Source: Fidelibacterota bacterium | Lineage (GTDB): Bacteria; Fidelibacterota; Marinisomatia; Marinisomatales; TCS55 | NCBI GenBank assembly: GCA_014381755.1 | Contig: JACNLB010000101.1 | Coordinates: forward strand, 1 to 39,092 | Length of the DNA stretch: 39,092 nucleotides | Direction of reading: 5' to 3' | Shown: positions 15,970 through 25,390 of the stretch, in pieces | Layout: every line of letters begins with the position of its first letter | Position numbering within the stretch: the stretch's first letter is position 1 | Translations under genes and position numbers: made by a program | The notes under the pieces: model-generated | What the model was told of the DNA's origin: nothing | The model's input: the letters and a program-made list of their open reading frames with translations, nothing else | Database searches by the model: none

Positions 15970-17766
15970 CTATTTTAAATAGATCATTTTTCTACTCATT
16001 ACAACAGGCAAATATTCACCCGATTGCGCTTGAAGAGTAATAAAATAAATACCGCTGGATTGATATTCCCCAGACCAGTCGAAAGAATAAAATCCTTTTA
16101 CTAAAAATATTTCTTCCAAGAATACTTTCAATTTACGCCCTCTGGCATCTGTAACGAATAAACTGACATTCGCTTCTTCTAACAAATCAAATGTGATATT
16201 GGTGCTGGCATTAAACGGATTGGGGTAATTTTGATAGAGAGCGAAAATTTCCGGAATAAATTGATGAGTCTTTTGTGTTCTTGTAATATCGTTTGATTCT
16301 CCAAAAGATGAAAAAGATACTGTCGTCCATGTACCCAAGTCCGGCACCTTACTTTCATGAAATGATTCCTGCAGATTTAGTGGACGACTTTCCAAAATTT
16401 CCCATTCATCATTTTCATTAACCCGGCAAAGATGCAGCCAACTATAATCCTTTGATGTTTGCAAAGCCCAATTCGAATCAAGAAAACTTACTTCAAATCC
16501 CGGAGTGGAATTCCACTCCCACAATAAAGAATCATTTATAAATAATCCAAGCTCTGTTGACCAATCAGAATTCCCGGCAACTTCAACCTGAAGTTTGTTT
16601 TCCATATCAATGTAAGCGATTTCGTTTAATTGGAAATCCTGTTTCGGGATGGACCGCATGGTACGTAAATCGGTGATTCCATCAGCAAATATATACTGAT
16701 CATCCAAGGCTATTGAAAGCAATCCTTCTTCTTTTACGATTGGAAGCGTTTGAACAACATTTTCTGCAATCATAAGATTTACATATTTCCAATTATCAGG
16801 GATTGCAATCATGCGTGAATCATCGTTTTCAAAAAGTACAGGAATTGATTCCTCGTTCATTCTCAATTCAACTGTAAACCCTTCATTTTCAAATTGATGC
16901 AGGTTTATTTTTACTCCGCTCGAATCTTGCACCAAACTTGTCATGCGAATCGATGATAGTGATTCCAAGAAAATTATATCATTTTCATAAATGTCGATCG
17001 CTTCAGAAAGTTTGCTTTCCAGTATTTTTATCACATTTATTTTTTCATCCTTCCATTCTTGTGGAGTGAATAAAATCTGATGGCGAAGTAGTGGATCAAG
17101 AGTGGTAAATGCTTTATCGATATATTCGTGTAATGATGATACATCCTTGTTAGCAAATAAAAGTTGACACGCTTTGAATTCTCCAATTGGGAGTATATTT
17201 AAAAACGATTCAATATAAACCTCTTCCATTAACAAATACATCTGCAACATGTGAATTTGACTTATTTCAGAAGGAATTTGATTCAATATATAATCGCGAA
17301 CCAGGATACTTTTTAACTCATGAATATCTGTTATTTCCAGATAGGTTGAAACTGTAACAGGATAAGACTGCTGCAATTCAAAAATAATTTGATCTAGATC
17401 TTGTGCATCCTTTGGCTTTGCAAAGGCAGGTGTCTCATAAGCACTGGAAAGAATTTTCTCATCAATAGTTTCCATTTCCAATCTATAAAAATACAATTCA
17501 TTGGATATTAGATCTTTGTCCAGATAGCGATCGGTTATAACGCCGTCAAGATCAATTATTTCATACGTAGACAACATATCACTACTGCGGAAAATTCGGA
17601 TAGAAGTGATGATTCCTTCCTCGGGTAAGTCCCATTTTAACAGGATGGATCCCAACCCACCATGGGCTTCAATCTTAAGGGGCGTACTTTCCTGAATGTC
17701 TGCTCCAAAAAGCAGAAAAGGGAATAAGATGCCCAAGGCCTTAATATTTAGCTTATTTCTATTCAT
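15970..17766 (-). CDS. Secreted protein with FnIII-like N-terminus and C-terminal sorting domain
   Basis: 598 residues. A signal peptide lies at about 1-22. A fibronectin-III-like segment follows (SILLKWDLPEEGIITSIRIFRSSD), then a long mostly helical middle, and a C-terminal domain with YQNYPNPFNASTNITFDL...SSGIYFITLQ and a final KMIYLK. This end is the Por/type-IX-like sorting domain of FCB bacteria, which directs export and surface attachment. No enzyme motif is seen. A strong inverted repeat lies in the 77-bp gap after the upstream subtilisin gene stops. Confidence 0.8.
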   Translation of the reverse strand: MNRNKLNIKALGILFPFLLFGADIQESTPLKIEAHGGLGSILLKWDLPEEGIITSIRIFRSSDMLSTYEIIDLDGVITDRYLDKDLISNELYFYRLEMETIDEKILSSAYETPAFAKPKDAQDLDQIIFELQQSYPVTVSTYLEITDIHELKSILVRDYILNQIPSEISQIHMLQMYLLMEEVYIESFLNILPIGEFKACQLLFANKDVSSLHEYIDKAFTTLDPLLRHQILFTPQEWKDEKINVIKILESKLSEAIDIYENDIIFLESLSSIRMTSLVQDSSGVKINLHQFENEGFTVELRMNEESIPVLFENDDSRMIAIPDNWKYVNLMIAENVVQTLPIVKEEGLLSIALDDQYIFADGITDLRTMRSIPKQDFQLNEIAYIDMENKLQVEVAGNSDWSTELGLFINDSLLWEWNSTPGFEVSFLDSNWALQTSKDYSWLHLCRVNENDEWEILESRPLNLQESFHESKVPDLGTWTTVSFSSFGESNDITRTQKTHQFIPEIFALYQNYPNPFNASTNITFDLLEEANVSLFVTDARGRKLKVFLEEIFLVKGFYSFDWSGEYQSSGIYFITLQAQSGEYLPVVMSRKMIYLK

Positions 17767-17800
17767 GAGAAAAGATTCTCGGCGAGACCTAAGTTCTGAT

Positions 17801-17826
17801 ATTATACTGGCGGACGCAAGTATAAT
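17801..17826. promoter_or_regulatory. 8-bp inverted repeat upstream of the sorting-domain gene
   Basis: ATTATACT and AGTATAAT are perfect inverted arms around GGCGGACGCA. They lie 35-60 bp upstream of the 17766 start codon and just after the stop of the subtilisin gene. On either strand the arms contain TATAAT-like hexamers, so this may be an operator or promoter region. A short GAGAA/TTCTC hairpin (17767-17780) abuts the start codon. No T-run supports a terminator. Confidence 0.35.
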
Positions 17827-17843
17827 CTTCGTCGGGATGAGGT

Positions 17844-19481
17844 TTATTTAAGGTATGTTATTTTCCGGGAAATGCTGCCGGACGGTGTTTTTAAATGCAC
17901 AAAATAAATTCCGCTGGGAAAACCCAAAGCGTTCCATTTATACGTATACTCCCCCGGTAAAAGTTTATCATTAACTATCGTCTCAACTAACTTTCCGGTA
18001 ATATCATAAACGTGAAGAGACCTGGAATGATTCGACTTTACCGTAAAACGAATGGTTGTGGTAGGGTTAAACGGATTGGGATATACATTCAATATTGAAA
18101 ATTCATCAGGAACATTATTTTCATCAATGGATGATACTTCATAGTCAATGGCTGCCATGACATCAATCACTCCATATCCATAATCATTGTCCGGCGCATC
18201 CACCCTATCGGCCGTCATCATTAACGCTTCTCGAATCTGCATGGGTGTCCAGTCCGGATGGGCACTCAAAATAACCGCAGCTGCACCGCTGACTAAAGGA
18301 GCTGACAATGACGTGCCGTTGGCTGTTCGATAAGAATCACTATTTGCATTTACACCCCACGTTGAAACTCCCCGGGCACACACTTCCGGTTTAATGCGGC
18401 CGTCATAGGTGGGACCATGTGAACTGAAAGACGCAATAACGCCATCACTATTTACCGCACCGACAGCTATCACAGAATCTGCATCTGCCGGTGCAGATAT
18501 GTAATAATATAGTGTGTCACAAGGATTGGGTGGCGGTTCAGCCGTGCCCCAATTACCTGCAGCTGTAACACAAAGCATTCCCAGAGACGTTGCAATATCC
18601 ACAGCGATGGTGGTTACACCGGTATTTCCATCCATATCACAGTAAGAATACCAGTCCAGATATCCCAATGATGAAGACATAATATCGGCGCCCAATTGTT
18701 CTCCCCATTCCAAAGCAGCTACATAATTATCCTCTTCTACTTGGCTTTCATTAGGAACATCTTCTGTTTTTGCTAATAAAAATTCTGAATCAAAAGCCGG
18801 ACCAATTAAATTTCCCGGATCATAACCCGCCAAGGTTGAAAAAACCATTGTCCCATGGTTATGCTGGTTACTGACATCATCATTTTCATTGGCTGTGTTG
18901 CCGTCATTATTAATGAAATCCCATTCATCAATAATAATTAATGAATCGAAAACAGACCGTACCGTATTAAAGCCGGTATCCAAAATAAGCACTCGGACAC
19001 CTTGGCCTGTATAGCCCGCTTGGTGAGCAGTATGACAGTTGATCTGTTCTATCTGCTCCTGTGCGAAACCATAATCCAGGGAATCAGTTATAGATTGCTT
19101 TCTTAAAGAATGTGAATCTGAAAATTCTAATTTATTATTTTTAAATATTGCTACAGGTTCAATATTTTTCACAAATGGAAATGCAGATATTGCATTTAAC
19201 ACATCATTATCAACTGTAACAGAAACAGCATTCAGCCAGCGACTTTTGTGATGAATGACAACACCCAACTCTTCTACAGCTGTGATATATGATTGTGTAA
19301 CCGGACGGTCATACCATGAATGTTTAATATCCATTTTTTGTCTGCGTTTAATTGCTTTATCATCTAATGTAATACTCTGACCCGCATTATCTTTATCCGT
19401 GAAGTAAATCCACATTTTTTCCGATGCAACAGATTCGATGGGCAGACAAAAAATGAATCCGATTAGGAAATATTTTTTCAT
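17844..19481 (-). CDS. Secreted subtilisin-like serine protease (S8) with sorting domain
   Basis: 545 residues. A signal peptide is followed by an inhibitor-type propeptide (about 25-115) and the S8 catalytic domain with Asp in VLILDTGFN (about 170), His in NQHNHGTMV and Ser in NGTSLSAPL. It ends in YPNPFNPTTTIRFTV...SGIYFVHL and KITYLK, the FCB C-terminal sorting domain. All three catalytic residues are present, so it is probably active at the cell surface or outside. It starts in a 1-bp TGATG overlap with the carboxypeptidase gene. Confidence 0.95.
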   Translation of the reverse strand: MKKYFLIGFIFCLPIESVASEKMWIYFTDKDNAGQSITLDDKAIKRRQKMDIKHSWYDRPVTQSYITAVEELGVVIHHKSRWLNAVSVTVDNDVLNAISAFPFVKNIEPVAIFKNNKLEFSDSHSLRKQSITDSLDYGFAQEQIEQINCHTAHQAGYTGQGVRVLILDTGFNTVRSVFDSLIIIDEWDFINNDGNTANENDDVSNQHNHGTMVFSTLAGYDPGNLIGPAFDSEFLLAKTEDVPNESQVEEDNYVAALEWGEQLGADIMSSSLGYLDWYSYCDMDGNTGVTTIAVDIATSLGMLCVTAAGNWGTAEPPPNPCDTLYYYISAPADADSVIAVGAVNSDGVIASFSSHGPTYDGRIKPEVCARGVSTWGVNANSDSYRTANGTSLSAPLVSGAAAVILSAHPDWTPMQIREALMMTADRVDAPDNDYGYGVIDVMAAIDYEVSSIDENNVPDEFSILNVYPNPFNPTTTIRFTVKSNHSRSLHVYDITGKLVETIVNDKLLPGEYTYKWNALGFPSGIYFVHLKTPSGSISRKITYLK

Positions 19482-21709
19482 CAGTTCGAAAGTATAATAT
19501 CAACCACTGCCAGAGCATCATAAATATTGACTTCGCCGTCAAAATTTACATCTGCTGTAGCTTGCTGATAATCATTTAAATCATTATCACTCAATATTAA
19601 TTCAATAATATTCAACACATCAAAAATATCGAGATTGCCGCTGTCATCCAAATCCCCCGGCAAATAGTTCAGATATCCTTGAATAGCAAAATCATCAAAA
19701 TAAAAACCATCCCTCGTAACACCCCCATCTGATGTCAAGATAAATCGAAAATAGATAGCTGACTCGTCTTCATAGGCAGACAGATCTACTGTTTCTTCCA
19801 CCCAATCTGACTCTCCATCATAACCTGCTTCGGAGGGATTTTGAGTACCAATTCCAGATCCGTTCTCAGTGTAAATCCCGGGCAAAAATGTCCACTGAGT
19901 ACCATCCGTTGATATTTGAAATCGAACAAAATCATAACGACTCTCAATGTTCCATTTAGCTGCAAATCGTGCTGTGGGATAATTCAGACCGGCAAGGCTA
20001 ATAGGATTAGACGTCTTAATTGCTGTTGTGGTATTATCACTATAATTACCCAATGGGCTATCCGTTATGGAATAATTTCCATGATATGAACTAGCTGTAG
20101 TCAATCCCCAATCAAATGTATCCCATTGATCTAAACCAGATTCAGCATTATCACTGAAAACGGATGTTGGAATACCCACAATTGTCGTAAGTGTATCTGT
20201 TCGCACAAAACTGCTATTGTCATTTAATGTTAATAAAAAACCCACTTCTGTTCCATTTTCAGAAGAACCAGGTACGACTAAATAAATACTTATTTGAACT
20301 GTATCTCTTGCATTCAACGAACCAATATTATCGGTAAAATCAAGGATATAACTCGCATTAGTAAACGTCACCGCATCTACCAAAACATCTCCATCAGAAT
20401 CTTGTAAACCCCTGTTCTGAATTGTAACATTAAACTGAATTGTGTCACCTTGCTGCTCATCAATATCAACCGCATAAACAAAATGATCAGCGCCACCAAC
20501 AAAACCAAAGATCTGGTTTGAATACAATTGATCTTCGCATAAAGGTATAACTCTGTTTTCCGGCGGCCAAAAACCTTCCGCGTACGACCCAATTTCCGGA
20601 GTATACGAAATTAAACCCGCAGATCCATAAGACCAATCCACCGCATCACCGTTTACACCATAACCAATGGTTTCGTATCCTGTGCCCACTTGGTAGCCAT
20701 TGTATTTTGACATCTCCCAACCGATTTCTCTAAGGGTGGTTAAATCAGGCTCAGCAGGTAATGTTCCATCGCCCCAAGAATGGATTAGAACATTAGAATA
20801 GGAATGATAATGGAGAACATTGGAAAATTCATGACCTAAAATAAAATCTCTTACCGCTTGAGTCTCCGGTTCTGAAAATGCAGAATCGCCTCTAAATACA
20901 TTTGAACATGGATTTGGAGAAGAACCATTATCATCGGCACCCCATTCAAATCCATAATTACGGTTTAAATCAATTCCCCTTTGGGTGCCGCTACCACAAC
21001 CGGTATCCCTGCGATTTTTTCTGTGCATTCCACCACCGTTCGGAGCGATGCTTTCATTGTATACATAACCATCTGGGTTAATAACCGGGATGAACCATAA
21101 TTCGCGATTATTAACTAAATATTCTGCAACATTATTTGTTGAATAATTTTCCATAAGCCATTGCACAAAATAGAATTGGTTCATCATTCCCAACGGTTCC
21201 CTTGCATGGGTGAGTCCAGTATATAATATTTCCGGTTCATCTTCATCCTGTGCGGGATTATCCGAAACTTTAAACGCCCAGATCGTACGGCCTTCTATTG
21301 ATGTGCCAATTGAATCTTTTACAGAAACAAAATTGGGAAATAAAACAGCCAGTGAATCCATTTTTTCCTCGACTTCGCTGAATGTATAATTACCCAGCAT
21401 GGAACCCAATTCAAAATCCCGACTTACCTCAGTTACATTTCGATCCAGAAAATAACGAGTCATATCATTGATTAACACATCAAAAACAAGTCCATTTTGT
21501 TCCAACAGAATTGTTTGCTCACTGCTTGCTATAACATCGATAAAAACATCTTTCTTAATGCGTACATGATCTAAGGGGACTCCAACAGTGTGTAAAACCT
21601 CAAGTGTCGAAGTGTCTGTACCATATATTCGAAGTGATTGATATATATCAGAAGTATGTACCTGCCCGACCAGCAACAACAGAGCTACTGTTAAAGAATA
21701 AAACCGCAA
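19481..21709 (-). CDS. Secreted M14 zinc carboxypeptidase with dockerin-like C-terminus
   Basis: 742 residues beginning at TTG with a clear signal peptide. The M14 domain (about 100-400) has the zinc HxxE motif THAREP, the INPDGY and DLNRNYGF motifs, the third zinc His in HYHSYS and the catalytic Glu in TPEIGS. A beta-rich region follows, then a MAM/immune-inhibitor-like domain ending FYFDDFAIQGY. The last 60 residues are two Ca-binding dockerin-type repeats (GDLDDSGNLDIFDVLNII and ADVNFDGEVNIYDALAVV). Unlike its neighbours it lacks the YPNPFN sorting domain. Together with the subtilisin it suggests extracellular protein digestion. Confidence 0.93.
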   Translation of the reverse strand: MRFYSLTVALLLLVGQVHTSDIYQSLRIYGTDTSTLEVLHTVGVPLDHVRIKKDVFIDVIASSEQTILLEQNGLVFDVLINDMTRYFLDRNVTEVSRDFELGSMLGNYTFSEVEEKMDSLAVLFPNFVSVKDSIGTSIEGRTIWAFKVSDNPAQDEDEPEILYTGLTHAREPLGMMNQFYFVQWLMENYSTNNVAEYLVNNRELWFIPVINPDGYVYNESIAPNGGGMHRKNRRDTGCGSGTQRGIDLNRNYGFEWGADDNGSSPNPCSNVFRGDSAFSEPETQAVRDFILGHEFSNVLHYHSYSNVLIHSWGDGTLPAEPDLTTLREIGWEMSKYNGYQVGTGYETIGYGVNGDAVDWSYGSAGLISYTPEIGSYAEGFWPPENRVIPLCEDQLYSNQIFGFVGGADHFVYAVDIDEQQGDTIQFNVTIQNRGLQDSDGDVLVDAVTFTNASYILDFTDNIGSLNARDTVQISIYLVVPGSSENGTEVGFLLTLNDNSSFVRTDTLTTIVGIPTSVFSDNAESGLDQWDTFDWGLTTASSYHGNYSITDSPLGNYSDNTTTAIKTSNPISLAGLNYPTARFAAKWNIESRYDFVRFQISTDGTQWTFLPGIYTENGSGIGTQNPSEAGYDGESDWVEETVDLSAYEDESAIYFRFILTSDGGVTRDGFYFDDFAIQGYLNYLPGDLDDSGNLDIFDVLNIIELILSDNDLNDYQQATADVNFDGEVNIYDALAVVDIILSN

Positions 21710-21719
21710 AGTTAAATAA

Positions 21720-22991
21720 TCAGGCGTTGGATTTAAGCCAGTCGTACGTCACTGACTTAGGTCGTGTAATAGGAATTGCAAGTGCCCTATTGATCACCAT
21801 CTGAGATACCATCCCCATTGCACGTGAAATACTGAATAAAACTGTATAGAAGCTAAATTCAGTCATACCAAAATGGTGGAGGAGCGATCCTGATGCAGCA
21901 TCTACATTCGGCCATGGATTTTTTGCTTTACCTTGTTCTTTCAATACGGATGGAACAACATCAAATAAGTTCTGAACAATATCAAAAACCGGATCACCTT
22001 TTATATTTTCTTTTCCGAAATTAATAAATGCGGTAAACCTCGGATCCGGGCAACGCAGTACAGCATGACCATAACCGGGGATAACTCGTCCACTATTCAA
22101 TCGTTCCCATACAAATTGAGTCAATTCATCTTTAGAGGGAGAACCATTGAAGTGATCCTTAATCTCCAGAACGAATTTCAAACATTCTTGGTTTGCCAAT
22201 CCATGAAGCGGTCCGGCAAGTCCATTCAACCCTGCGGAAACAGCATAGTATGGATCGGATAAAGCAGAGGCAACTGTCAATCCGCTGAAAGCACTCACAT
22301 TACCACCTTCATGGTCACAATGAAGCATAAGATATAGGCGCATGAGTTTTTTCAGAATTCCGTCGGGATCAGGGATTCCAAGCATATGAGCGAAATTAGC
22401 TCCCCAGTCCATATTTTCATCCGGTGATATCAATTCACCTTTATTAAATCGGGTTCGATAAACACCTGCACCAATTGCCGGGAGTTTTGCAACAAGACTA
22501 ATTGCATCTTCAAGAATTGCTTTCCAATAATCTTGCTTTTGAAGGCCTTCATCGTATTTTTTATGAAAAACAGATTCTTTTTCCATGACAAGAATGGCTG
22601 TATTAAACATTGCCATTGGATGAGAATCATCGGGCATTGCATTCAAGACATCCCATACATAAGTCGGGACTTCTGCATGCTCAGTTAATTGGCTCTGAAG
22701 ATCTTTTAGTTCTTTTTCATCAGGTATTTCACCTGTAAGGAGAAGAAAGAATACTTCTTCCGGTAAGATGTGGGTGATTTCCAGCAAAGGGATGCCACGA
22801 ATGATTAATCCCTTATCAGCAGATACAGCAGATGTATCACATACAAGTCCTTTGACACCGCGCATTCCGCCGTATGCTTGTTGAACGGTTACATTATTGA
22901 TAATGCTATCACCTTTTTCATCGATAATCTGTTTCGCTTCATATCGCCAATCAGGTATTTTATCACAAAGTTTGTTTATTAGTAATGACAT
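21720..22991 (-). CDS. gltA: Citrate synthase, mitochondrial-like type I
   Basis: First TCA-cycle enzyme, condensing acetyl-CoA and oxaloacetate. Catalytic residues are present: His in HCDHEGGN, His in GYGHAVLRCPDPRF, Asp in PNVDAASG. The N-terminal VQQAYGGMRGVKGL and the overall pattern look closer to eukaryotic mitochondrial enzymes than to the hexameric E. coli GltA. Length 423. The ATG has a strong Shine-Dalgarno sequence (AAGGAG, 6 nt away), in the 19-bp gap after the DUF1015 gene. Confidence 0.95.
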   Translation of the reverse strand: MSLLINKLCDKIPDWRYEAKQIIDEKGDSIINNVTVQQAYGGMRGVKGLVCDTSAVSADKGLIIRGIPLLEITHILPEEVFFLLLTGEIPDEKELKDLQSQLTEHAEVPTYVWDVLNAMPDDSHPMAMFNTAILVMEKESVFHKKYDEGLQKQDYWKAILEDAISLVAKLPAIGAGVYRTRFNKGELISPDENMDWGANFAHMLGIPDPDGILKKLMRLYLMLHCDHEGGNVSAFSGLTVASALSDPYYAVSAGLNGLAGPLHGLANQECLKFVLEIKDHFNGSPSKDELTQFVWERLNSGRVIPGYGHAVLRCPDPRFTAFINFGKENIKGDPVFDIVQNLFDVVPSVLKEQGKAKNPWPNVDAASGSLLHHFGMTEFSFYTVLFSISRAMGMVSQMVINRALAIPITRPKSVTYDWLKSNA

Positions 22992-23010
22992 TATGAACTC
23001 CTTCTAATAT

Positions 23011-24273
23011 TCATTCTCCAAAGCAACGAGTAACCAAACCAGAATATATTTTGGGGAAAAAGAATGTTGATTTCTGAGGCATGATTTCACCCGACTCAGC
23101 GATGGAAAAAATTTCTTCTAATGTGGGTGGCATGACAAAACACGCTACATCATAATCAGGTCCACTTTGTAATAACTCAATAGTTGATTTATTTCCGCGG
23201 ATATATGAAACGTGTTTCAGGTCATCTTGATTGGATGTATCAATATTAAACACATGTTTCAGGACGAAAGTGTGTAAAATATTTGTATCAAGTTCTCTGG
23301 AAGCTTTACTTAGGTTTGAAAACATGATATTCAACTCATCCCAATGGTTGAAATTTAACAATAAACCTGTATCACTTTCCTTATGATAAACACCAAAAGT
23401 ACCTTTTTTTGCAACTCCATTTTCCATGGAGGAAACAATACCATTTGGCCCTGTCATTTTTTCTATTTCAAAATATTTTTCAAGACTGGAAATAATATTG
23501 TTTATATTCAAATTAATTCCTTTTAATAACCGATGAGTGGGCAAGACAATCATTCCAGGATCCTTACTGTTAACCAGTGTAGCCATCACTTTATCAGTAC
23601 CCTTAATTTCAGGGTGATTTTGAGAAAAACGTAATGCAGTTTTATAACGGTGATGACCATCTTTAATTACCAAATCTTTCCCGCTCAAGACTTCTTTAAA
23701 TCTATTAATTTCCTTTTGATTTGTTACTTGCCAAACCTTGTAATGCACCTCATCCAAAACAACATCAATTATTGGGTTTCCCCTCAGTTCGCTATAAATA
23801 TTTTCTAACCCTAATGTCTCATCTTTATAACACATAAATATTTGTCCGGTATTAGCTAATGTGGTTCCCATGAGATTGAAGCGGTCATTGACATATTTCT
23901 CAATAGTCTGTTCATGTGGTAAAACTATTTTACCTAATTCAGTTAATTCTATTGCACAAATACAACCAATTCTCTGAATACCTTGTCCTTTATATTCAAA
24001 CGATTGTGATATTATATAAATCGACTCTTTATCATCCTGTTTTAAAACGCCTTTTGACTTCCAATCCTGTAAATAGTGTGCTGCATTATCATATTGGTCT
24101 TTTCCATGTCTTCGGTTCAAGTTTATTCGGACACAATTAAAAGGTGATCTATTATATAGCATCTCCTGTTCTTCGGGTGTAATTACATCATAAGGGGGAA
24201 CAATCACCTTAGTAAGATCATCGATCAATTCGCTGTTGTACCGCCAACCTTTAAATGGAAAAATATTTGCCAT
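23011..24273 (-). CDS. DUF1015 family protein
   Basis: 420 residues matching DUF1015: N-terminal PFKGWRYN and VIVPPYDVI, a central RIGCICAIELTE and LPHEQTIEKYVNDRFNLM, and the family hallmark KDGHHRYKTALRF (about 215). The biochemical role of the family is not established. It lies 8 bp downstream of the phosphonate/glycan-decoration gene series and 19 bp before gltA. That may mean a link to the phosphonate locus or simply that the locus ends here. Confidence 0.9.
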   Translation of the reverse strand: MANIFPFKGWRYNSELIDDLTKVIVPPYDVITPEEQEMLYNRSPFNCVRINLNRRHGKDQYDNAAHYLQDWKSKGVLKQDDKESIYIISQSFEYKGQGIQRIGCICAIELTELGKIVLPHEQTIEKYVNDRFNLMGTTLANTGQIFMCYKDETLGLENIYSELRGNPIIDVVLDEVHYKVWQVTNQKEINRFKEVLSGKDLVIKDGHHRYKTALRFSQNHPEIKGTDKVMATLVNSKDPGMIVLPTHRLLKGINLNINNIISSLEKYFEIEKMTGPNGIVSSMENGVAKKGTFGVYHKESDTGLLLNFNHWDELNIMFSNLSKASRELDTNILHTFVLKHVFNIDTSNQDDLKHVSYIRGNKSTIELLQSGPDYDVACFVMPPTLEEIFSIAESGEIMPQKSTFFFPKIYSGLVTRCFGE

Positions 24274-24281
24274 ATCAAAAA

Positions 24282-25385
24282 TTACACTTTTAATCTTACT
24301 GAAATCAATTGCTCTACAACTTGTTTTACACGTTCTGACGCTTTACCATCTAATTTGTAAAATATATTTTCCCGATCTGTTTTTTGTGCTTTTTTCATCT
24401 CATCCGTTGGGTTTAATGCTAACTTGATTCCTGACTGTAATTCGTCAGGTGAATTGATATGAACAAATGAGTCTTTTAAAAATTCGCGATTATCAAAACC
24501 CAATAGCATCTCGCCGTCAGAGTGTTTTAAACTTTTTTGATCCATATTATAAATAATTCCGGTCTTCCCTGTGGCTAAAAATTCTGTTATTGCCCCAGAC
24601 GCTTCAGATATCAACGTGTCTGCAACGTATAATAATGGCAAAATATTATAATCATCTTTAGGGATAATGATCGAGTGTGGATATTTATCTAATCTTTCTT
24701 CAAATATTTTATGTTGTTTATGAGACGCATATTTCCCCATCCATGAATAATGATGTAACTTAATTATGAGGTTATAATTTTTTGTTGCTTCAAAAATGGC
24801 ATCTTTTAAATCATAGAGGCAGGTTGGCTTATACGTTGGTGCAAATAAGATCACGGGTTTTTCCGGATCAAGTCCTAATGATTTTAGAATCTTTTCTCTA
24901 TCAAAATTCTCTCCGGAAAAATAGTGATCCATTTTAGGGTAACCCACATTATGAATTTCAGATTTACCTATGCTGCCAGATTCTTTTAATGATTTTTCTG
25001 ATAAATCACCTTCAGCAAAAATAATATAGCGATGATCAGAATGCTTTTTTAACTCTCGATATGTGACTGTTTTTGTAAATGTAATTCCATGATAAATTAG
25101 ACAAAGTAGAGCATCTCCATACTTTTTTTCATCAACTACATCCGGTGCAAATACAATATCAAATTTTTCATTTTCGTCACTAATTCGATGACCCTCTTGT
25201 TCAAATTTATTTAAATATTTATTTGTTTCATCTTTATCAAAAAAACCAAATGATCGCTCAACTTCATGCGTCAATGATAAAGCAACATCATAATTTGAAT
25301 CACGTTCAAAGAGTTCAATTAAGGGATCGAACGCAGCCTTATGGTACAGATAAAACATTTTGAATAATACTTTGGTCTTATCCAC
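24282..25385 (-). CDS. CDP-glycerol glycerophosphotransferase-like enzyme, copy 1
   Basis: 367 residues, GTG start, 5 bp after the second copy. The C-terminal part has the TagB/TagF (GT-B-like) pattern PVILFAPTYKPT, a middle IIKLHHYSWMG with the catalytic-type His, and LYVADTLISEASGAITEFLATGKTGII. Family members move polyol phosphates from CDP-linked donors to glycan or lipid acceptors. In this cluster a CMP-phosphonate or CDP-polyol donor would fit. Substrate not determinable from sequence. Confidence 0.88.
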   Translation of the reverse strand: MDKTKVLFKMFYLYHKAAFDPLIELFERDSNYDVALSLTHEVERSFGFFDKDETNKYLNKFEQEGHRISDENEKFDIVFAPDVVDEKKYGDALLCLIYHGITFTKTVTYRELKKHSDHRYIIFAEGDLSEKSLKESGSIGKSEIHNVGYPKMDHYFSGENFDREKILKSLGLDPEKPVILFAPTYKPTCLYDLKDAIFEATKNYNLIIKLHHYSWMGKYASHKQHKIFEERLDKYPHSIIIPKDDYNILPLLYVADTLISEASGAITEFLATGKTGIIYNMDQKSLKHSDGEMLLGFDNREFLKDSFVHINSPDELQSGIKLALNPTDEMKKAQKTDRENIFYKLDGKASERVKQVVEQLISVRLKV

Positions 25386-25390
25386 TTATT

